Of a stretch of 64,000 nucleotides of DNA, positions 15,196 to 23,850 are shown in pieces (position 1 is the stretch's first letter; each line of letters begins with the position of its first letter). The DNA lies in the NCBI GenBank assembly GCA_000432435.1, contig HF993133.1:164546-228545 (forward strand). Reading direction: 5' to 3'. The notes beneath the pieces are model-generated. The model was not told the DNA's origin, made no database searches, and was given only the letters and a program-made list of their open reading frames with translations. Position numbers and translations under genes: made by a program. The stretch comes from Eubacterium sp. CAG:180. GTDB taxonomy: Bacteria; Bacillota; Clostridia; Oscillospirales; Acutalibacteraceae.

Positions 15196-16552
15196 ACATC
15201 TCCTTAACAGCAAACAAAAAGTCGTCGGGAACATTGTTTACGGGGTTATATTCGTTTAGTAAATTTTTGTCTAAGACGCTCTTGTCCGCTCTTTTGTAAA
15301 AATAATCGAGTAAATAAGGCATCTTTTTATTTTCCTTTATGAACCGCTGAGCCGTGAGCATAAGGGCATAATTTATCTCGCTTACCGTTCCGACGCACTC
15401 AAACGGCTTCACCGGGGTGAAGCCCACAAGTCCGTCGAAAATATCCTTTAAGCTCTCGTCGGACAGCATCTCGCTGCCGAAAACATCAGAGAGAGTCGAA
15501 AGATATAAAAACGGCGATAATATCGAATAAACAAAAAGGCACTTGGCACACTTACAGCACCATACATTTTTCTTACTGCCGCGGTTGCAGCTGCGGAAAA
15601 CCTTGTGATACTGCGGCAAAAGCGCAAACTGTTTTGCAATCTGCAATTCCGAAAACGGCCGTAAAAGGCTGAAATAGCGTATGCCCGAAAGCAGATTTTC
15701 ACCGACATACTCGGTGAAATCGTTTTCAAATCTATATGACTTTGAATACTGGTGATTGACCTCTCTGCCCTCGATGTTTCCGGAATTTGCGCTTGATTCA
15801 TTCGAGAGAACAATATATTCGCCGCCTATGAGATAGGCGCAATACAGCGAGAGAAAAGCAACGATTGCCGAAAACGGCGTGTGACCGTTCAAAAATCCCT
15901 TTTTGTTAAGCTCCAGTAAGTTTTTATCTATCGCGCGATATGTCTTTATAATATCGTCCTCGCCGTAGCCTGCGGCAATGACGGTTTCGGTGCGCGCCGC
16001 CTGGTCGTTGACCGTGAAAAACTTATTTCTTTTACCGAACGGCTTTAAAAGCTCTGCCGTAACGGCGCTGTCCTTTCCGCCGCCGACGGGAATAAGGTTG
16101 ATACCGGCGGTTTTATAGCAAATCGGAGCAATATCATTCTCCGCTTCGTCACATTCTATTGTCATAAACGAGTCCTTATCAGTCTCTATGCCGTTTATAT
16201 AGAAAAATTCGGATAAACCGCCGAAATAGAGCTGCTTCCAAAACTCCTTTTGCCTGTCGTTCAAAAAGCCGCACTTAATTTCCACTCTTTCGGGACAAGC
16301 GATTTTCCAATAGCTGATAAGCTCCACCATGCCAAGTGAAAACACGATGTTTCGAGCCGTGGGAGACGAAAAATCGTTCAAAATATCAAGCCCTGTCAGC
16401 TCAATTTCGGTTTTTGGGTGAAATTCGCAAAGCCCGTCTATTTTGAAATCAAACGAAACGGTTATATATTTATCATCTTTTGTAATGTGATAATCCTCAT
16501 AGGTAAAGGTCTTATATTGCTCTCTAAAGCGCGAAAACTTATCGTCAGACAT
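15155..16552 (-). CDS. murL: MurL-like UDP-MurNAc-L-Ala-L-Glu epimerase
   Basis: A 465-residue protein matching the MurL family first described in Xanthomonas, which inverts the terminal L-glutamate of UDP-MurNAc-L-Ala-L-Glu to D-glutamate using ATP. A PP-loop-like nucleotide site PVGGGKDSAVT is at 155-165. The family blocks RYFSLLRPFSELQIA (292-306), VFRSCN (318-323), WCCKCAKC (331-338) and KPFECVG (382-388) are all present. It is the first gene of a two-gene operon with murD and overlaps it. Ribosome binding site GGAGGT precedes the ATG. The match was made from memory of the motifs; a profile search is needed for proof. Confidence 0.82.
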   Translation of the reverse strand: MSDDKFSRFREQYKTFTYEDYHITKDDKYITVSFDFKIDGLCEFHPKTEIELTGLDILNDFSSPTARNIVFSLGMVELISYWKIACPERVEIKCGFLNDRQKEFWKQLYFGGLSEFFYINGIETDKDSFMTIECDEAENDIAPICYKTAGINLIPVGGGKDSAVTAELLKPFGKRNKFFTVNDQAARTETVIAAGYGEDDIIKTYRAIDKNLLELNKKGFLNGHTPFSAIVAFLSLYCAYLIGGEYIVLSNESSANSGNIEGREVNHQYSKSYRFENDFTEYVGENLLSGIRYFSLLRPFSELQIAKQFALLPQYHKVFRSCNRGSKKNVWCCKCAKCLFVYSILSPFLYLSTLSDVFGSEMLSDESLKDIFDGLVGFTPVKPFECVGTVSEINYALMLTAQRFIKENKKMPYLLDYFYKRADKSVLDKNLLNEYNPVNNVPDDFLFAVKEMYENVSECGFDVQK

Positions 16553-16580
16553 TTTTTACCTCCAAAATTTCATTCATATT

Positions 16581-16609
16581 ATTATACTTATTTAATACAA
16601 AAAAAGCAA
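16581..16609 (-). promoter_or_regulatory. Candidate promoter of murL-murD
   Basis: On the minus strand, TTGCTT (16609-16604), a 17-base spacer and TATAAT (16586-16581), about 28 bases before the murL start. Confidence 0.55.
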
Positions 16610-16654
16610 GAAAACGAGGAAATTAACATTTCTTATAATTTTATAAAATAGTAA

Positions 16655-16683
16655 TTGCTATTATTGGGCAATTATGCTATAAT
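16655..16683 (+). promoter_or_regulatory. Promoter of the EF-G-like gene
   Basis: TTGCTA (16655-16660), a 17-base spacer and TATAAT (16678-16683) preceded by TGC, making an extended -10. It lies about 74 bases before the GTG start. Confidence 0.7.
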
Positions 16684-16757
16684 TTCACCATACTGGCTCT
16701 AACTATTATGAATAATACATAAAAGGACAGTAACATCTATTTTAGGAGGAATTTCCT

Positions 16758-18830
16758 GTGAAAGCATACACTTCAAACAACATACGTAATATTGCCGTGC
16801 TCGGCCACGGCGGAAAGGGCAAAACAACGCTGTGCGAAGCTATGCTTTACATAGCCGGCGCTTCGGACAGACTCGGCAGAGTTGCCGACGGTAACACCGT
16901 TCTCGACTTTGATTCCGAGGAAAAACGCCGCAAATCGTCCGTCTCTTCCGCCATAGCGGCACTTGAATGGGATAACACAAAGCTCAATATTATAGATGCT
17001 CCCGGTCTTTTCGACTTTGAGGGCGGTGCAGCCGAGGCAGTCAGAGCCGCCGAGGCGGTGCTTATAGTCACTTCGGCAGGCTCAGGCGTTGACGTAGGTA
17101 CGGAAAAAGCATTCCGTGCCGCAGAAAAAAAGGGTGCGGCGAAATTCTTTGCCATCACCAAAACCGATTCCGACCACAGAAACTTTTACAAGACCTTTGA
17201 CGCCTTAAAAGAGGTTTACGGCAACAAGCTCTGCCCGACAATAATCCCGTATATGGAGGGCAATATCACAAAGTGCTATGTTAATCTTATGACCGGTATG
17301 GCGTTTTCATACGACGAAAACGGCAAAGCGACCAAGGTTCCCGTACCCGAGGACAGCGTTATCGAAGAGATGACCTCGGCGTTTATGGAGGCTGTCGCAA
17401 CCACCGACGACGCTCTTATGGAAAAATTCTTCGAGGGTGAGAAATTCACCAAGGAGGAAATATTAAAGGGTCTTTGCATAGGTATTTTCGACGGCTCGAT
17501 TTACCCCGTATACGCGGTATCCGGTCTTACCTGCGCAGGCGTTGATCAGCTGCTTTACGGCCTTGCATGGTCCGCACCCGGTGCATTCGGTTATGCAGGC
17601 GAAAAATGCACCTACGAAAACGGCGAAGAGGGTATTTTACCCTGCGACGAAAACGGTCCGCTCGCAGCCGTCTGCTTCAAGACGATAGCCGACCCGTTTG
17701 TAGGCAAGATGTCATTCTTCAAGGTTGTTTCCGGCAAGCTCGCGCCCGACACCGCGGCATATAATTTCCGCACGGGCGAAATCGAGAAAATGGGTAAAAT
17801 CGTATTTGTAAAAGGCGCAAAGCAGGAGGACGCCCCCGCAATCATCGCAGGCGATATAGGCGTTGTCACAAAAATGGCAGGCGTTAAAACGGGCGACACT
17901 CTCTGTGACCCGAAAAACATACTCAAGCTCGCCGGAGTCGATTTCCCGAAGCCGTGCCTTTCGATGGCTGTTAAGGTGTCGAAAAAGGGTGAGGAAGAAA
18001 AGGTTGCCGCAGGTCTTACAAGACTTATGGAGGAGGACCCGACAATCACCTTTGCTCTTAACAAGGAGACAAGGGAGCAGGTGCTCTCGGGTCTCGGCGA
18101 ACAGCACCTTGACGTAATCGTTTCAAAGCTTAAAAACAAATTCGGCGTAGACGTAACGCTGGAGCTCCCGAAGGTTGCATACCGCGAGACTATCAGAAAG
18201 CCGGTAGAGGCACAGGGCAAGCACAAGAAGCAGTCCGGCGGTCACGGCCAATTCGGCGATGTTTGGATAAAATTCGAGCCGTGCGACAGCGACGATCTCG
18301 TATTCGAAACCGCGGTAGTCGGCGGAGCCGTTCCGAAAAACTACTTCCCGGCAGTCGAAAAGGGACTTCGTGACTGCGTTGCAAAGGGATTCGCGGCAGG
18401 CTATCCGATGGTAGGGCTTAAAGCCACGCTCTATGACGGCTCTTACCACCCCGTTGATTCCTCGGAAATGGCGTTTAAAACAGCCGCTTCGCTCGCATAT
18501 AAAAATGCGATGCCGAAGGCAGGCGTTGCCATACTTGAGCCGATAGGCACTCTCACAGCCTATATGCCCGACGAAAACCTCGGCGACATCATGGGCGACG
18601 TTACAAAGCGTCGCGGCAGAGTGCTCGGAATGGGCGCTTCGGAGGAAAAGGGTATGCAGGAGCTTACCGCCGAGGTCCCGATAGCCGAGATGGGCGATTT
18701 CACAACGGTGCTTCGCTCCGTTACGGCAGGCAGGGGACATTACACTCTCTCATTTGCCCGCTACGAGCAGGCTCCGCAGCCGGTTGCCGACAAGGTAATT
18801 GCCGACCGCGCGGCTGAAAACGAAGAATAA
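16758..18830 (+). CDS. Elongation factor G-like GTPase (EF-G2 type)
   Basis: A 690-residue translational GTPase resembling EF-G but belonging to the EF-G-like side branch: its P-loop is GHGGKGKTTL (residues 16-25) rather than the GHIDAGKTT of canonical EF-G. Switch II carries DAPGLFDF. The G4 motif reads ITKTD where canonical factors have NKxD. Domains II to V follow, including LSGLGEQHLDVIV and, near the C-terminus, RRGRVLGMG. The role of this branch in vivo is unclear; canonical fusA should be elsewhere in the genome. Start is GTG with a strong GGAGG eight bases before it. Monocistronic, with its own promoter and terminator. Confidence 0.9.
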   Translation: MKAYTSNNIRNIAVLGHGGKGKTTLCEAMLYIAGASDRLGRVADGNTVLDFDSEEKRRKSSVSSAIAALEWDNTKLNIIDAPGLFDFEGGAAEAVRAAEAVLIVTSAGSGVDVGTEKAFRAAEKKGAAKFFAITKTDSDHRNFYKTFDALKEVYGNKLCPTIIPYMEGNITKCYVNLMTGMAFSYDENGKATKVPVPEDSVIEEMTSAFMEAVATTDDALMEKFFEGEKFTKEEILKGLCIGIFDGSIYPVYAVSGLTCAGVDQLLYGLAWSAPGAFGYAGEKCTYENGEEGILPCDENGPLAAVCFKTIADPFVGKMSFFKVVSGKLAPDTAAYNFRTGEIEKMGKIVFVKGAKQEDAPAIIAGDIGVVTKMAGVKTGDTLCDPKNILKLAGVDFPKPCLSMAVKVSKKGEEEKVAAGLTRLMEEDPTITFALNKETREQVLSGLGEQHLDVIVSKLKNKFGVDVTLELPKVAYRETIRKPVEAQGKHKKQSGGHGQFGDVWIKFEPCDSDDLVFETAVVGGAVPKNYFPAVEKGLRDCVAKGFAAGYPMVGLKATLYDGSYHPVDSSEMAFKTAASLAYKNAMPKAGVAILEPIGTLTAYMPDENLGDIMGDVTKRRGRVLGMGASEEKGMQELTAEVPIAEMGDFTTVLRSVTAGRGHYTLSFARYEQAPQPVADKVIADRAAENEE

Positions 18831-18839
18831 ACAGCAATC

Positions 18840-18887
18840 GGGGAACGGTTTTTGCCGAGCTGCGGCGAGGATTGTTCCCCTCTTTTT
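18840..18887 (+). terminator. Terminator after the EF-G-like gene
   Basis: GGGGAAC (18840-18846) pairs with GTTCCCC (18874-18880), followed by TCTTTTT. Confidence 0.75.
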
Positions 18888-18898
18888 GCCGTTTGGTA

Positions 18899-18926
18899 TT
18901 GAAAAAATCGTCAAATATGGTAGAAT
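18899..18926 (+). promoter_or_regulatory. Promoter of the YerB-like lipoprotein gene
   Basis: TTGAAA (18899-18904), a 16-base spacer and TAGAAT (18921-18926), about 35 bases before the ATG. Nearly the same promoter sequence occurs before the small membrane protein gene at 20525. Confidence 0.65.
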
Positions 18927-18960
18927 AATATAAATACTTTTAGTTCAAGGGGTTTTGGAA

Positions 18961-20019
18961 ATGAACAAAAAAACCGTGTTTAAACTTTCTGCGGCTGCGA
19001 TTTGTGTTTTGCTTTCGGCCTGCATGCTCTTTGCCTGCGGTAAAAAGCAAAAGGATTTTGAAACAGACACGTCAGCTCCGGCCACCACAGCGGAGCCCAC
19101 CGTCGCAACAGATGTTAATCCGCTTACCGGTCTTACGGGTCTCCCCGAAAGCAGCATAGGCAAGCGTCCCGTTTGCGTAATGGTTGAGAACTCACCCGAA
19201 GCGCGTCCGCAATGGGGCCTTTGCTCTCCCGACATCGTAGTCGAGGGCGAGGTTGAGGGCGGCATCACAAGAATGATGTGGATGTATGCCGACATTTCCT
19301 CGGCGCCGAAAATCGGTCCCACAAGAAGCGCACGTCACGACTATGTTGAGCTCGCCGAGGGATTTGACGCCATTTATGTGCATTTCGGCGGCAGCAATCT
19401 TGCTTACGACAAAATCTCCGCAGATAAAGTTGATGATATCGACGGAATGAAAGCCGGCAGTTACTTTGCGCGCGACAAGGCAAGAAAGGTATCCAGGGAG
19501 CACACAGCTTACACCTCGGGTGAAAATCTTTCAAAGGCAATCGCGGATAAGGGCTTCCGCACCGACGTTAAATCGGGCTACGGCTCACCGTTTACCTTTG
19601 CTTCGTCAAAGAGATCTCTTTCGGGCGGCGCCTGCAACTCTGTTCTTGCGGTATTCTCCGGCAACTACAAGCACACATTTAAGTACAACGCGAACGACGG
19701 TCTCTATTACAACAATATGAATTCAGACCCGATGAAGGACGCCGACGGCAACACCATGGCCGTTACAAACGTAATTATCCTTTATACGGGAGTCACAGGA
19801 CCCATTGATGCGTCCAAGCACGTTGACTGGGATCTCAAGGGCGGCAGCGGCGTCTATGTTTCCAACGGAACATATGAAAACATAAAATGGACAAAGGGCG
19901 ACGCATCTTCTCCTCTCAAGCTTCAGGCAGAGGACGGCAGCGACCTTCAGCTCAACACCGGTAAATCCTGGATAGGCTTTGTCAGAAGCGACAATGCAGG
20001 CTCAATCGTTATAGGCTGA
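18961..20019 (+). CDS. YerB-like DUF3048 lipoprotein
   Basis: A 352-residue exported lipoprotein of the DUF3048/YerB family, whose biochemical role is not established. The signal peptide ends in a lipobox-like MLFAC (about residues 18-23), then a Thr/Ala-rich linker leads to the DUF3048 domain. Recognisable blocks are NPLTGL, PVCVMVENSPEARPQWGL, EGGITRMMW and SAPKIGPTRSARHDYVELAEGFDAI. The C-terminal DUF3048 part includes NVIILYTGV. An in-frame TTG at 18955 overlaps the spacer after AAGGGG, so the ATG at 18961 was taken. It acts on the outer face of the membrane. Confidence 0.9.
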   Translation: MNKKTVFKLSAAAICVLLSACMLFACGKKQKDFETDTSAPATTAEPTVATDVNPLTGLTGLPESSIGKRPVCVMVENSPEARPQWGLCSPDIVVEGEVEGGITRMMWMYADISSAPKIGPTRSARHDYVELAEGFDAIYVHFGGSNLAYDKISADKVDDIDGMKAGSYFARDKARKVSREHTAYTSGENLSKAIADKGFRTDVKSGYGSPFTFASSKRSLSGGACNSVLAVFSGNYKHTFKYNANDGLYYNNMNSDPMKDADGNTMAVTNVIILYTGVTGPIDASKHVDWDLKGGSGVYVSNGTYENIKWTKGDASSPLKLQAEDGSDLQLNTGKSWIGFVRSDNAGSIVIG

Positions 20020-20036
20020 TAAAAAGTTAAAATCAC

Positions 20037-20079
20037 AAAAATCCCCGGTCTGTATTAACGACAGATCGGGGATTTTTTT
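20037..20079 (+). terminator. Terminator after the DUF3048 gene
   Basis: AATCCCCGGTCTGT pairs with ACAGATCGGGGATT (one mismatch) around ATTAACG, followed by a run of seven T's. Confidence 0.9.
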
Positions 20080-20149
20080 GCCTCTTTCAAAACAACTGCG
20101 GTCTTTATCACAGCTACGCACACTCATTTTTATTTAAATCCCGCACAGT

Positions 20150-20352
20150 CACACCGCAGGGGTTGTGCGGCGGACTTGCCGCAAGCCGGAGGGATTTTGT
20201 AGGGTTATATGGAATTTAAATAGAATGAGCGTGATTATTTAATCCCTCAGTCCGCTCGTGAACTCGCGTCCAGCTCCCTTTTCAAGGGAGCCTTTTGACA
20301 TTTCCCCACACCGTGGGGAATCACCCTTTACAAGGGAGCCTATATAAATCCC
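20150..20352. repeat. Second cluster of palindromic repeats
   Basis: This gap carries the same modules as the 11.8-12.15 kb cluster: a GCCGGAGGGATT end, the 111-bp element, and a TTCCCCACACCGTGGGGAATCACCCT hairpin (about 20301-20327) corresponding to 12099-12125. It then has ACAAGGGAGCC with an AATCCCTCA end. It separates the DUF3048 gene from a small membrane protein gene. No gene is seen in it. Confidence 0.8.
20182..20292. repeat. 111-bp dispersed repeat, copy 2
   Basis: Near-identical to 11917-12027 over its whole length; the right-hand 60 bases, including the CTCCCTTTTCAAGGGAGCC hairpin, appear identical. Confidence 0.85.
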
Positions 20353-20436
20353 TCAACTTGTTCGCTCTCTCGGCTTGACCGGTTCGTAAGGAGGCGTTTT
20401 TCTCTCTCCTGTATTTTATTGCGCGGTGGGAAGCTG

Positions 20437-20464
20437 TTGAAAAAATCCGAAAGTGTGATAGAAT
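20437..20464 (+). promoter_or_regulatory. Promoter of the small membrane protein gene
   Basis: TTGAAA (20437-20442), a 16-base spacer and TAGAAT (20459-20464), about 60 bases before the ATG. Confidence 0.6.
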
Positions 20465-20524
20465 ATAATATCGAATTAAGCGTGTATGCGGCGAAAGCTG
20501 CAATTTATGCGCCGGGAGGTTTTT

Positions 20525-20725
20525 ATGAGAGACAAAGCGGCAAACATAGTTTTAATGCTGATTTTAAATATGATGGTTATAGGCACACTTGTCTATAAAT
20601 CACGCGGCGGAAAGGTGATTGATTTTTCGACGTCGGACGGCATAATTACAATGCTGTTTCTTGTGGCTATGGCTGCCGTAGATGTTTTGTATGCAGTAAA
20701 ACTGATACGCGGCAGCGGAAAATAA
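20525..20725 (+). CDS. Small two-helix membrane protein
   Basis: A 66-residue protein of unknown function with two hydrophobic helices (about residues 7-23 and 39-58) separated by a short loop containing KSRGGKVIDFSTSDG, and a basic C-terminus. GGGAGG at 20514-20519 sets the start at the ATG at 20525; an in-frame ATG at 20486 lacks a site. It lies between repeats and the SCIFF locus, with its own promoter, and I cannot tie it to either. Confidence 0.65.
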   Translation: MRDKAANIVLMLILNMMVIGTLVYKSRGGKVIDFSTSDGIITMLFLVAMAAVDVLYAVKLIRGSGK

Positions 20726-20788
20726 GAGCCGGAGAGCAAAAAACGCACAAAAGGCAGCGGGTGTTTTTACTCACACGGGTTTGTGCGG

Positions 20789-20817
20789 TTGACAATCCGG
20801 GGAATTTGTAATATACT
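20789..20817 (+). promoter_or_regulatory. Promoter of the SCIFF locus
   Basis: TTGACA (20789-20794), a 17-base spacer and TATACT (20812-20817), about 59 bases before scfA. Confidence 0.8.
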
Positions 20818-20875
20818 TTTAATGTATAGAAGTGCCCTGCACTTAAAAGAATAATTCAGAATTGGAGATGTCGTT

Positions 20876-21022
20876 ATGGAAAGAATTAAGACTCTTGAGA
20901 CTCGCGACCTTTGCGAGAGTGCTAAGAACGGCGGCTGCGGCGAATGCCAGACCTCTTGTCAGTCTGCATGCAAAACAAGCTGCGGTATTGCAAATCAGCA
21001 GTGCGAAAAGGCTGACAAGTAA
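20876..21022 (+). CDS. scfA: SCIFF ranthipeptide precursor
   Basis: A 48-residue precursor of the SCIFF family (six cysteines in forty-five residues), a ribosomal peptide that receives thioether cross-links from a radical SAM maturase. The leader MERIKTLETRDL matches the family, and the core GGCGECQTSCQSACKTSCG carries the conserved cysteine spacing. Cysteines are at 13, 21, 24, 28, 32, 36 and 43, so there is one more than the nominal six; Cys13 in the leader-core junction is the extra one. GGAG lies nine bases before the ATG. The maturase gene follows after a terminator-like hairpin. The family is nearly universal in Clostridia and has been linked to quorum sensing and redox physiology. Confidence 0.95.
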   Translation: MERIKTLETRDLCESAKNGGCGECQTSCQSACKTSCGIANQQCEKADK

Positions 21023-21040
21023 TTCTGTCGGTATTTCGGG

Positions 21041-21068
21041 TGCCGTCCGTGTTCGGGCGGCATTTTTT
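21041..21068 (+). terminator. Terminator-like hairpin between scfA and scfB
   Basis: A nine-base stem (TGCCGTCCG at 21041-21049, CGGGCGGCA at 21054-21062, one G-U pair) with a TGTT loop is followed directly by six T's. It lies between the precursor and the maturase, and probably lets only part of the transcripts read on. Confidence 0.8.
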
Positions 21069-21093
21069 GTGTTCTGACCTAACGGAGGTAAAA

Positions 21094-22479
21094 ATGGTAC
21101 ATCAGTATAAATTAAACGGATATAATATAGTTTTAGACACCTGCTCCGGCTCGGTGCATTCGGTGGACGATGTCGCTTACGACATAATCGCAATGTATAA
21201 AACCGCGTCGCGTGAGGAGATTGTCGATGCCGTGATGAAAAAATACGGCGACAGACCCGACGTCACGAGAGACGACGTGCTTCTTTGTATCGACGACGTT
21301 GAATCTCTTGAAAAAAACGGCAAGCTCTTCACAGAGGACAGCTTTAAAAATCTTGCCACTACCTTTAAGGAGCGTTCCGGTAATGTTATTAAGGCGCTGT
21401 GTCTGCACGTTGCTCACACCTGCAACCTCAACTGCTCATATTGCTTTGCGAGCCAGGGTAAATACCACGGCGACAGAGCCGTAATGAGTTTTGAAACGGG
21501 TAAGCGCGCGCTCGACTTCCTTATAGAAAACTCGGGTTCGCGACGCAATCTTGAGGTCGATTTCTTCGGCGGAGAGCCGCTTATGAATTGGGACACGGTT
21601 AAAAAGCTCGTTGAATACGCTCGCAGCATAGAAAAAGAGCACGGCAAAAATTTCCGCTTTACTCTTACAACAAACGGTATGCTGATAGACGACGACGTTA
21701 TAGATTTTGCGAATCGTGAGATGCACAACGTCGTTTTGAGCCTCGACGGCAGAAAAGAAATTCACGATAAATGGCGCGTTGACTATGCGGGCAACGGCAG
21801 CTTCGACAGAGTTGTGCCGAAATTTCAAGAGCTTGTACGACGCCGCGGAAACAAGAATTACTATATGCGCGGCACGTTTACACATTCAAATCCCGATTTC
21901 CTGAAGGATATTGACGCAATGCTCGAGCTCGGCTTCACGGAGCTCAGTATGGAGCCCGTCGTCTGCGCTCCCACCGATCCGTCGGCTCTGACGGAAGAGG
22001 ATAAGCCGGTTGTTATGAAGCAGTACGAGCTTCTCGCCGAGGAAATGCTTGAGAGAAAAAGAAACGGTAAGCCCTTTACGTTTTATCACTATATGATAGA
22101 TTTGACGGGCGGCCCGTGTATATATAAGCGCATCTCGGGTTGCGGTTCGGGAACGGAATATATGGCTGTAACTCCGTGGGGCGACTTATATCCGTGTCAT
22201 CAGTTTGTCGGCGAGGAAAAATTCCTGCTCGGTAATATTTGGGACGGCGTTACCAACACAAAAATCCAGGACGAGTTCAGAAGCTGCAATGTATATGCGC
22301 GAAAAGAGTGCACCGATTGCTGGGCTAAGCTCTGGTGCTCCGGCGGATGTGCGGCAAACGCATATCATGCCACGGGTAAAATCGAGGGCGTATATGACTA
22401 CGGCTGTGACCTCTTCCGCAAAAGAATAGAGTGCGCAATCATGCTCAAGGTGGCAGAGGACGCCGAAAACCTTAAATAA
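21094..22479 (+). CDS. scfB: SCIFF peptide radical SAM maturase
   Basis: A 461-residue radical SAM/SPASM enzyme that forms thioether bonds between cysteines and residue alpha-carbons in the SCIFF peptide. The N-terminal ~90 residues form the peptide-recognition region typical of RiPP maturases. The CxxxCxxC cluster motif is Cys110, Cys114 and Cys117 (CNLNCSYC), followed by FFGGEPL. The C-terminal SPASM domain carries auxiliary-cluster cysteines in SGCGSGTEYM, DLYPCHQFV, CTDCWAKLWCSGGC and YGCDLF. GGAGG eight bases before the ATG at 21094 sets the start. It follows scfA and its hairpin. Confidence 0.96.
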   Translation: MVHQYKLNGYNIVLDTCSGSVHSVDDVAYDIIAMYKTASREEIVDAVMKKYGDRPDVTRDDVLLCIDDVESLEKNGKLFTEDSFKNLATTFKERSGNVIKALCLHVAHTCNLNCSYCFASQGKYHGDRAVMSFETGKRALDFLIENSGSRRNLEVDFFGGEPLMNWDTVKKLVEYARSIEKEHGKNFRFTLTTNGMLIDDDVIDFANREMHNVVLSLDGRKEIHDKWRVDYAGNGSFDRVVPKFQELVRRRGNKNYYMRGTFTHSNPDFLKDIDAMLELGFTELSMEPVVCAPTDPSALTEEDKPVVMKQYELLAEEMLERKRNGKPFTFYHYMIDLTGGPCIYKRISGCGSGTEYMAVTPWGDLYPCHQFVGEEKFLLGNIWDGVTNTKIQDEFRSCNVYARKECTDCWAKLWCSGGCAANAYHATGKIEGVYDYGCDLFRKRIECAIMLKVAEDAENLK

Positions 22480-22491
22480 GCAGGTGATGCT

Positions 22492-23850
22492 GTGAAAACG
22501 CCGATTTACGATTTTGTTTCGGATTATATTGCAAAAAACGGTGCGCGGCTTCATATGCCGGGGCATAAGGGCCGTATATTTTTGGGTGCAGAGTCGCGTG
22601 ATATAACGGAAATATGCGGTGCAGATTCGCTTTTTGAGGCGGACGGTATCATAGCGGAGAGCGAAAAAAACGCATCAAATCTGTTTGACACAAAAAGGAC
22701 TGTTTATTCGTGTGAGGGCTCGACGCTCTCGATTAAGGCTATGCTGTATCTCGCCGCGATAAACCGTGAAAATAAAAGCGAAAGACCAGTTTTTGTAGCC
22801 GCACGCAACGTTCACAGAGCGTTTGTTTATGCTTCGGCGGAGCTTGACGCCGATGTTGTTTGGCTCACATCAAAAGACAATTTATCGCTTTGCAGCTGCA
22901 AGATTTCGGCGGAGGATTTGAAAGAAACGCTGTCAAAGCAAAAAGTTAAGCCTGCCGCAGTATACATTACAAGTCCCGATTATCTCGGCAACACGGCGGA
23001 TATTGCCGCGCTCTCACAAATTGCACATTCCTACGGTGTGCCGCTTTTGTGCGACAATGCACACGGCGCGTATCTTCACTTTTTACGCGAGAAATGCCAC
23101 CCTATGGAGCTCGGAGCGGATATTTGCTGTGATTCCGCGCACAAGACGCTGCCCGTTTTAACGGGAGGCGGATATCTGCACTTTTCAAAGAACGAAATCA
23201 AGGATTTTTCGTCGGACGCCAAGACGGCAATGGCTGTTTTCGGCTCAACAAGTCCGTCATATCTCATATTGCAGTCGCTTGACCTTGCGAACCGATACCT
23301 TGAAAACGGTTACCGCGAAAGGCTCTTTGATTCAGTAAAAAAGGTGCGCGATGTAAAAAATTTCTTGGAGGAAAACGGTTATCGTCTTTGCGGAGATGAG
23401 CCGCTCAAAATAACCGTCAATACATCGTCCTCGGGAAAAAGCGGATTTGAGCTTGCCGAAAATCTCAGAAAAAACAACGCCGAATGTGAGTTCTGCGACA
23501 GAGACTTCGTCGTTATGATGGTAACACCGGAAAATTCCGACGGAGATCTTGAAGCTGTCAAAAGGGCCTTTGTCTCTCACGATAAAACGAACGGCAACAA
23601 ATCGGTTGCGCCGAAAACGGCTTTACCCGTGTTTGCGCTCCCCGAAAAGAGGCTTTCCGTGCGGCAAGCGGTTTTTTGCAGCAGCGAATCAATACCTGTC
23701 GAAAACAGCGTCGGAAGAGTCGCCGCATCGCCTGCCGTCGCCTGTCCGCCGGCTATCCCCGTGGTTATAAGCGGCGAGATTATAAATGAGAGTACGGTTG
23801 AAATTATGAAGTATTACGGCACTGAATACGTGCGTGTGGTAACGGAATGA
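22492..23850 (+). CDS. Orn/Lys/Arg decarboxylase family PLP enzyme
   Basis: A 452-residue fold-type I PLP enzyme of the short YaaO-like branch of the Orn/Lys/Arg decarboxylases. The N-terminus has RLHMPGHKGR, and the region around YSCEGSTLSIKAMLYLAA binds the cofactor phosphate. The Schiff-base lysine is in CDSAHKTLPVLTGGGYLHF (about residue 225). The C-terminal domain has the family's CPPAIPVVISGE. The substrate cannot be assigned. Start is GTG, 13 bases after scfB, with AGGTGAT before it, so it may be cotranscribed with the SCIFF genes by read-through; no functional link is known to me. Confidence 0.88.
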   Translation: MKTPIYDFVSDYIAKNGARLHMPGHKGRIFLGAESRDITEICGADSLFEADGIIAESEKNASNLFDTKRTVYSCEGSTLSIKAMLYLAAINRENKSERPVFVAARNVHRAFVYASAELDADVVWLTSKDNLSLCSCKISAEDLKETLSKQKVKPAAVYITSPDYLGNTADIAALSQIAHSYGVPLLCDNAHGAYLHFLREKCHPMELGADICCDSAHKTLPVLTGGGYLHFSKNEIKDFSSDAKTAMAVFGSTSPSYLILQSLDLANRYLENGYRERLFDSVKKVRDVKNFLEENGYRLCGDEPLKITVNTSSSGKSGFELAENLRKNNAECEFCDRDFVVMMVTPENSDGDLEAVKRAFVSHDKTNGNKSVAPKTALPVFALPEKRLSVRQAVFCSSESIPVENSVGRVAASPAVACPPAIPVVISGEIINESTVEIMKYYGTEYVRVVTE

